From NCBI RefSeq assembly GCF_014898815.1, contig NW_026515516.1:1240001-1304000 (forward strand): a stretch of 64,000 nt of DNA, read 5' to 3'. Origin of the DNA: Panonychus citri. Taxonomy: Eukaryota; Arthropoda; Arachnida; Trombidiformes; Tetranychidae. Below the pieces are notes generated by a model. The model did no database searches. It saw only the letters and a list, made by a program, of their open reading frames with translations, and was not told where the DNA came from. The translations under genes and the position numbers were made by a program. This document shows, in pieces, positions 57,401 through 64,000 of this stretch (position 1 is the stretch's first letter; each line of letters starts with the position of its first letter).

Positions 57401-60400
57401 GTAATTAACTAACAATAACCAGAATCCACGTACTAGTAATCAACACAATAAATGAACTATTTGAAAACATGACATCAACCAGGAAATTTCAACAATCAGA
57501 AACTTTAATAGTAAAACGATTGACTATTATGTTGATACAAAAAAAAACCAGGAACCACCCTTTATGTGTTCCAGGGTAATGATGACCACTAACTTACTTT
57601 TTCCAGGCCTTTTACTTGACCATAAAGGTACCAGAGATAAATTGACATGATAATTAAGTGACAATCAATTAAACCATAACAATTAGAGTGACTGGTGAAG
57701 TATTAAAGTCTACCAACGACTGAATGAACGTAAAGGTGACCATGAAAAGAGATTGAATAATGTGAGTCAGAAAAAAACGTAAACTTTCAATCAGAACTTT
57801 TTTTTTATTACTTCTAATCAATTAAGTTGATTGGTAAACGATTGACCTTAATTTTTGTTTACATTGTTTCTGTTTTTTTTTCTTTCATTTCTTTCATTAT
57901 GTTAACATCAATGTTGAGCTTCAATTGTTTTAATCTTTTAATTGTTTTTGGTGAGAAACTTTTTCTAATTGGTTAATTTAAGTAATCAAGCACAGTTGGA
58001 CACGCGATATTGACACAATCGAGTGACCATTGAACCGATTGTGGAAAACGCAAAATTTATTATTTCAACTTTTTCTCAAACGAAAAACAATCAACTCATC
58101 AGGATGATAATTCAATCAGCTGATTGATGTTTATTACAATCCCATTGTCTTTTTACACTGCTAATCACAATAATAATGATAATTGTGATTCCTATTGATT
58201 GTTGTTGTCAAATGTAATCAATTAATATAAATAAACTCTCATTAAATGTTAAGTATAATGGTTTACATGATGTACCAGTGAAAAGTTTTAATGAGACTTA
58301 ATCATTTGTAATCATCATGTTAAATCAAAATGAATTGAATGAACATCATCTCAGAAAATGAAAACTCAACTGATAAGATATCATGATGAAGATGATGATG
58401 ATTCTTGGTGTATAATTAGATTAATGATCAAGATTAATTTAGGCCTGACAAGAGCTAATCTGTTCATCTTAATGACAAGCCTAAGGTGCGGAGTTTAATG
58501 ATTTAATTGCATTAATACTGAAAATTACCATTGCCAATTAATAACCTTTTACTTTAACAAAGCTAAATCATATACATGTACTTAATTGTTGATAATATTA
58601 CAGTTGATTGAGTGTTGCTTAAATGGAAGTGATTTAAATTATCACCATGAAAAAAAAGTTTCCCACTTACGAAATGACCTCAGAATCAACAAGACTACGA
58701 TTGACCTTTCCTCGAGTTGACATCAAAGAAAATGTGACCTCAAATTTGATTCATCCATGAATAAAAGCCAATAATCAATAATCAATTGCCACTGATCGTT
58801 AATTGTTATTTTCCATACATGATAAGTATCATCTTCCAAAATCAATCTGATTGATTTTCACTCAAAACCTTTTCTATTCTGAGCTTGTTACTTTTTCCAT
58901 ATTAATAAATCTTCAACAATTAGAATGCTAATTTTAGATATTCAATATTTACCATGCAATAACTGAATCATCGTCATGAATCAGAGTCAAAGGAGAAAAA
59001 AAAATATTGAATTATTAACGATAATTATTTAGAATATGGTAATAAAAAAATCTCATATTCTCATCAATATGTATCATGAAATAATAATGATAATAAAAAA
59101 AACAATCGAATGAGTTTTTCCATATCAATTTAAATTGTTACGTTGATTGTTGATTAATGAAGTATTAATAGATTGATCGGAGAAGCAAAAAAAGTTCAAT
59201 TTTGATCATTTTTCCCATGAATTCATATTAAGACCATTTTCTACCTGGATGGTTACCTTGGTGGTGAAAATATACTACAGATGAAAGTCTTCACTCTCTC
59301 TCTCTCTCTCTCTCATCCCTCATCATCATTCACTTAACTTCCTCTTCATCATCAGAATTTTTCTTAAATCATTCAGATTTTCATGTTTTATTTCTTGGTG
59401 TCACGAAATGTTAATCATGAAAAAAAGAAGATGAAATTGTTGAAGAAACAACTTAAATCACACTTAGAATCATTTTTCACATTTAATCGTAATCTTTTCC
59501 TACCTGAATATCAATTCATTGAAAAAAAAACTCACTCACTCACTCACACGAGATGATTGCAATAAGAAAACAGTTTTTAACATGATTGTGTTAATGATTA
59601 AGTTGATTATGATTGTTTGATGGTTTTCAGTATATTAAGAAGGCTTTTCAAATGAGAAATGATTACATTAAATTGTTATGATAATAAACAAAAATTTTTT
59701 ACTTTTATTGTTGTTATTCAGTGTGTTGAGATCAATAAAAAAACGCTCTGTGTTATATATCATTAATCATTTACAATTAATTGTTGTCTTTCATTTTCAT
59801 TTCAATTGAAATTATTGTTATTTACAATTAAATTATTAGCAGAAAAGAAAAGAGTTAGATGAAGAGTTAATCACAATCAAGATGATGGAGAGAGAGAGGA
59901 CACACTTATATGTACATTAAAGGAAGCGGAAGAGAGAGAGAGAGAGAGAGAGAGATGGATAAGGAAGATGAAGGAGAAAAATTTGTATTCTAATCAAATT
60001 AGATCAATTTGATGGTTAATCTCATGATGGTTTAAATTTGAATTGACCATTGTGTTGATGTGTAGAAATGAAGAAAAAAAAATTAAGTGTTCCAATTAGA
60101 AGACAAAAATAATTATTGTTGTGGTGGATTTTGATTGGAAAGACAATTAGTTAATCAAACGGTAATTTGATGTCGGTGATTTGTTTTTTTCTCATCTGTA
60201 GTAAAGTTGGAGATAAATTTTCCAGCAGAAAGCAAAATTCTGTATAAATTGATTGTTATTCTAGATTGTGATTTGATTGTCATCAAAGTATCATCATCAT
60301 CTCCTCCTCTTCTCTTCCTTAATTGTGAGTCCATCATCGATATCATCAACGATGAAGATAAGTATATTGTATATTATATGTAAAAAGTTATTTCTGTAAA

Positions 60401-61497
60401 AGTTCATCAATTGATTGGTTAATCAACCTTTTCCTCTGGCTCTTTTTTGATATTCCATTTGTAAATCATTTTGTGTCAAGCAACAATCAAAATACAATAA
60501 TAAAGATGATGAGAGTAAAAAAATTGAACAAAGAAAATGGAGATTGAAAGAGAAAAGGATAGAGAAGAAGAAATAACCCTGTGACCTTGTGAAAAGTTTC
60601 AAGTTCACATTGCATTTCAGACTCAAGAAAGCGTAAAGTAGTTGACTCCATAAAGAATGAAGATAGAGATGAGAAGAGAAGAGAGTAGGGAGAGAGAGAG
60701 AGAAGATGTACAGAATGAAAGTAATTCTTGAAAGGCGATCTCTCTTTCACTCTCTGAAAAAAATTGAAGAGAGAGAGAGGAGAGAGAAGGAGACAAGGGA
60801 GAAGAGAATTGTTATTGTTTTCACAGCCATCACTTTGAGAAGAGACGCAAGATGAAGATGAAAATGAAGATGAAGATGAGGTTGAGGTTGACGAAGGGAC
60901 ATGAAAAGTTACAAGCTTTAGTTTCACCGGAGGAAAAGTGATGATGATGATAAATTATTTTACAGAGTAAAACTTTTCCTCGAATCCAATTTGTTATTGA
61001 GTTTTTGTTTTGTGTTGATGGTAATTGTATATGAAGATCAACAGGCAGTTTGGAATGAGTTGATTTACACTTTAAATCATCATCATTATATTAACTGTAA
61101 ATTTCTATCATCATGACTTGTTCAATTTTCTTGTAGCAATAATTATTATATTTATAGCAATTAGATAGCAGTAATTATGCTGGTCTGTGTTTCTATTATT
61201 ATACAGGAAAATCTGATGGAATCAGCATTCTATGTTTTCTTCCAGAGGTTGTTCCTATTAAATGTTGTTGTTGATGATGTTGTTGACTTAGAGACCCATG
61301 GCCAAGGTAAATTTGATGATTAAATTTAAATGTTGGCTACTGTTGACTGAATATAAACACAATGTTAGTGTGTGGATGGAAACAACACTCGTCCAATGGA
61401 AAGTAGATATTGTAGATGAGAAAATGGTTGACCGCTTGTTTCCTCCGGTGAAAAAAGTGTGAACTAAATTGATAGAAAAGTTTCTGGTGTTGGTGTT
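54440..61497. other. Long gene-poor region
   Basis: About 7 kb of AT-rich DNA with many CT/GA and AT simple repeats (near 56865, 59290, 59525, 59930). Two weak frames, 55063-55245 and 55954-56190 on the plus strand, have no recognisable domain and I do not annotate them. The stretch 56400-57000 is rich in purine-rich and T-rich tracts. Part of the region may be 3' UTR of the GPCR gene at its right end. I see no confident gene. Confidence 0.5.
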
Positions 61498-62035
61498 TTA
61501 CAAAGTGTCAGCGCTTGTATGTGATGTTTTAAATGTTCTGATTGTACCATCAGAATAGGGTGAAACCTGTGTTGTTACATGAGTTACCACCGGTATCACT
61601 GGACTGGGACCATAAAGGCTTGATGAATGTGTATGATGATGATGATGATGATTGTGATTTAAGCCATTGTGTGTTGATCCTACGAAGACACTTTCTTTGG
61701 TTGAAGTTACAGTTTCACTTCCATCAAAACACCAATCCATTAGAGGTAAATGTTGAGCGATTTTATGATGTTGAACTGAATCGGTTCGGATGATACAAAA
61801 TATTATACAATAAAATCCAAGTAAACAATTGAAACAGGCGAAAGTTAATCCCAATGGGATTGAAGTTTGATTAGTTAAATAGGCATAGCAGGTAATCCAA
61901 TTGATACACTGGAATAAAAGTAGAAATGTAATCCATTTCAGGCCACAACGAATATCTTCAACTTTTAATTGCTCTTTGCCTTTTAGAGCTGTTGATATGG
62001 CGATTTTGTGACAATAAACAATCAACCCAAAGTCG
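61498..62035 (-). CDS. C-terminal exon of a probable adhesion-type GPCR (partial)
   Basis: About 179 residues open from a candidate acceptor (GGAAAG|CGAC) near 62035 to the stop at 61498. Two membrane helices are clear: IRCGLKWITFLLLFQCINWI and IPLGLTFACFNCLLGFYCII, separated by a short loop (YAYLTNQTS). The second helix with FNCLLGF followed by a basic cytosolic turn fits TM7 of adhesion (class B2) GPCRs, and the first fits TM6. The cytosolic tail has a His run (HNHHHHHHTH) and ends TSHTSADTL. Upstream exons would lie to the right and are not recognisable within the window, so the gene is incomplete here. Another seven-helix family cannot be excluded. Confidence 0.55.
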
Positions 62036-63116
62036 CTTTCCAATTATTGGTCAACCTGATAACTTTGACATTTGGACAGCAAGTTAATCATTTTGATCTA
62101 GGCCATAGAGTATCATTTTTTTGTGGCCAAGAAATGCTGGTCGTCAGTCTAAAAATAGGTAAGAGTAAAAAAAAATCAGATAAGTATTATGATTGCAAGT
62201 ATATATGATTATACAGATCAAGTTGAGGTCAATTTAATGGTTTGTGAAGATGAATCAATTCATATCATGAATGAAAGTATTACTCAAATAATACAGAAGT
62301 TGGAAGATAATAAATGATAATTATGATGGAGCAAAAAAGTCCGAGATGAAGATGATTTCACCGGAAAGCATCAGAGTCTTTACTTTTTTTTACATCATGT
62401 TACAGGTCAATTTATATAGTTGATGCCCAATTTAATCTTCTTTCTTTTCACTTTATTTTATCATCATCTTATTATTATCTTCTCTTCATCATCATTCTCA
62501 TCTTCTTCTTGATATATCTTGATGTTTTTTCATGTTCTTTCTTTTCTCTTTATTTCTCCCTGATCATCATCGTCTTCATAATCATCAAGCAAAAAACACA
62601 CTTGAATGGCCATTAGTTAGTCTCAAGCCGTCAATCATTCATTAGATGGATAGATGAAGATGATAAAGATGAGAATGAAGGTAAGAGAGAGATGCAAAGG
62701 TAAGTGAGCAAAGAGGCAGGTACACAGCATCAAGAGGGTCTTATGTTTATGGGTAAAAAAGCAAAAGAATTTATCATCATATCTTCTTTTCCTTCTTCTC
62801 CTTTTCCAGGCTGTTTTTTCTCTTCTCTTTCTATCTCGATGTGTAAGTGTTTCAAATAAGATGGATAGAAAGGAAGACAAGGAGGAAGATAAAGAGTGAG
62901 AGAGAAGATATTGAGAGAGAAAGATTTAATATACATTTATATAGTTGAGGGTTACTTAGGGTTAGGGTTACTGGCTAAACCAAGTAATTCACTTGAAAAT
63001 TAAATTCATTAATTGGCCTTGAATCTTATCAATCAACAACCATTTAGACCCAACCTTACATATATAAAATGATTACTCTGATGTTGATGATAAAATGTTG
63101 AGTTAGAGAAAGAAAG

Positions 63117-63178
<62 letters not shown>

Positions 63179-63911
63179 AGATCATAAGAGGAACATGTAT
63201 TTCAAGATGAAGAGACAGAAGAAATCAAATCTCTCATCTTCATCTTCCTCATCAATTTTCATTGATAAATATCAGAAACAAATTTTTCATTATCATTTAA
63301 TCTGAAACTTATTATTAAGGTAAAATCTAAAAAGGTTTCGAGCAATTAAAAAAATAAAGAGTCGGAAAAATTGTATCGTAAGTTTTGTAATTGTAATTAA
63401 ATTGAAGCTATTTAATAAACAATTAAACCACAATTAGGGAAATTACTTGAATGACATGGTTCACTGAAAAGATGGATAATTTAATTAACTATGATGATTG
63501 ATCTGTAAGTCTTGTAATAAACGATAGTTTATGTTAATAGTTAAATTATATTTTCCTTAATCATTTCTTAATTGCTCACAACTGTAACTTTAAAAAACCG
63601 TAAAAGAAAAAGTTTTTGGGTTTACCTAATAAATAAAAAGATAATAGTAAATACAAAGGAGGCAAAAGTCAGTCAATAGTTAATTTAATACCAAAGTGAA
63701 CGTCTTTTTTGGTCAAGATTTAAAGGGAGGGAATAGAAGTGTTTTTTAGTGGTGGAATAGTAAGAAAGTATCAATAATAAAAAGAGAAGATGATGATGGA
63801 GAAAAAGGTAAGAAGAAAAATATAAGATGGATGACAAAGAAAAGAAAGAGACAGAAAGAAAGCAGATTGATTAAACACAGAAAATAAGATGAGAAAGTAA
63901 GAAAAGAGAAG

Positions 63912-63943
<32 letters not shown>

Positions 63944-64000
63944 AAGGGAGTTAACCACGAACGGATCCTGAGAGAGAAGTTGATTTGAGGCTAACAGAGT
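62036..64000. other. Gene-free, microsatellite-rich right end
   Basis: AT-rich with long purine-rich tracts. A two-unit TTAGGG-like string occurs near 62955-62968. If the GPCR call is right, this is probably its intron. No exon is recognised. Confidence 0.5.
63131..63175. repeat. (GA)n microsatellite
   Basis: Uninterrupted AG run of about 45 bases, preceded by AAAG-type repeats (63108-63130). It is the longest simple repeat in the window. Confidence 0.95.

Noticed and set aside
60487..60927. 146-residue minus-strand frame rich in Ser and Phe/Leu
   Set aside because: It is the translation of purine-rich simple repeats; low complexity and no domain.
62950..62968. Telomere-like TTAGGGTTAGGGTTA string
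   Set aside because: Only about two units, inside AT-rich DNA; arthropod telomeres are usually TTAGG, and there is no longer array.
63746..63958. 70-residue Ser/Phe/Leu-rich minus-strand frame
   Set aside because: Translation of a GAAA/GA repeat tract.

Overview
The window looks like AT-rich nuclear DNA of a small arthropod. It has short GT-AG introns, many CT/GA microsatellites and animal-only families: exocyst Sec10, an ABCC transporter, an NRF-6-type acyltransferase, a CAPN5/6-type calpain and a torso-like MACPF protein. A tandem array of seven-transmembrane receptors resembles the lineage-specific gustatory receptor arrays of spider mites, so an acariform mite such as Tetranychus is my best guess. 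That is an inference. Gene models were assembled by hand by joining exons in phase; several sum exactly to a multiple of three.

Layout. 1-9.7 kb is a degraded tandem segmental duplication. Each arm holds an unknown small gene, a RagA GTPase relic, a MESD/boca chaperone relic ending in KDEL, and the last exon of the acyltransferase. Two MITE-like elements and a third partial copy lie between the arms. 9.5-12.8 kb is the intact acyltransferase gene (minus). 13.6-15.0 kb is a MACPF/torso-like gene (minus), divergent from a sushi-MAM-somatomedin B membrane protein gene (15.9-18.2 kb, plus). Sec10/EXOC5 (18.9-21.6 kb) and S-formylglutathione hydrolase (22.5-23.8 kb) follow on the plus strand. A small cysteine-rich secreted peptide gene lies at 24.1-24.3 kb (minus), and a calpain that appears to have lost its active site at 25.8-30.5 kb (minus).

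30.6-39.9 kb is the most unusual part. An intact endonuclease/reverse-transcriptase ORF is preceded on the same strand by five further open frames, three of them with clustered Cys/His zinc knuckles. Two of the three look like diverged copies of one gag-like protein. This resembles a non-LTR retrotransposon with an expanded 5' gene set. 40.4-49.1 kb is an array of five two-exon chemoreceptor genes (minus). Two are frameshifted at the same place, and a fragment of the neighbouring ABC transporter is embedded in the array. 49.4-54.4 kb is a full-length ABCC4/MRP4-like transporter (minus).

54.4-64 kb is mostly non-coding, microsatellite-rich DNA. It holds one recognisable exon at 61.5-62.0 kb, which looks like the C-terminal part of an adhesion-type GPCR (minus); its other exons probably lie beyond the right edge. 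I saw no tRNA, rRNA or CRISPR feature.
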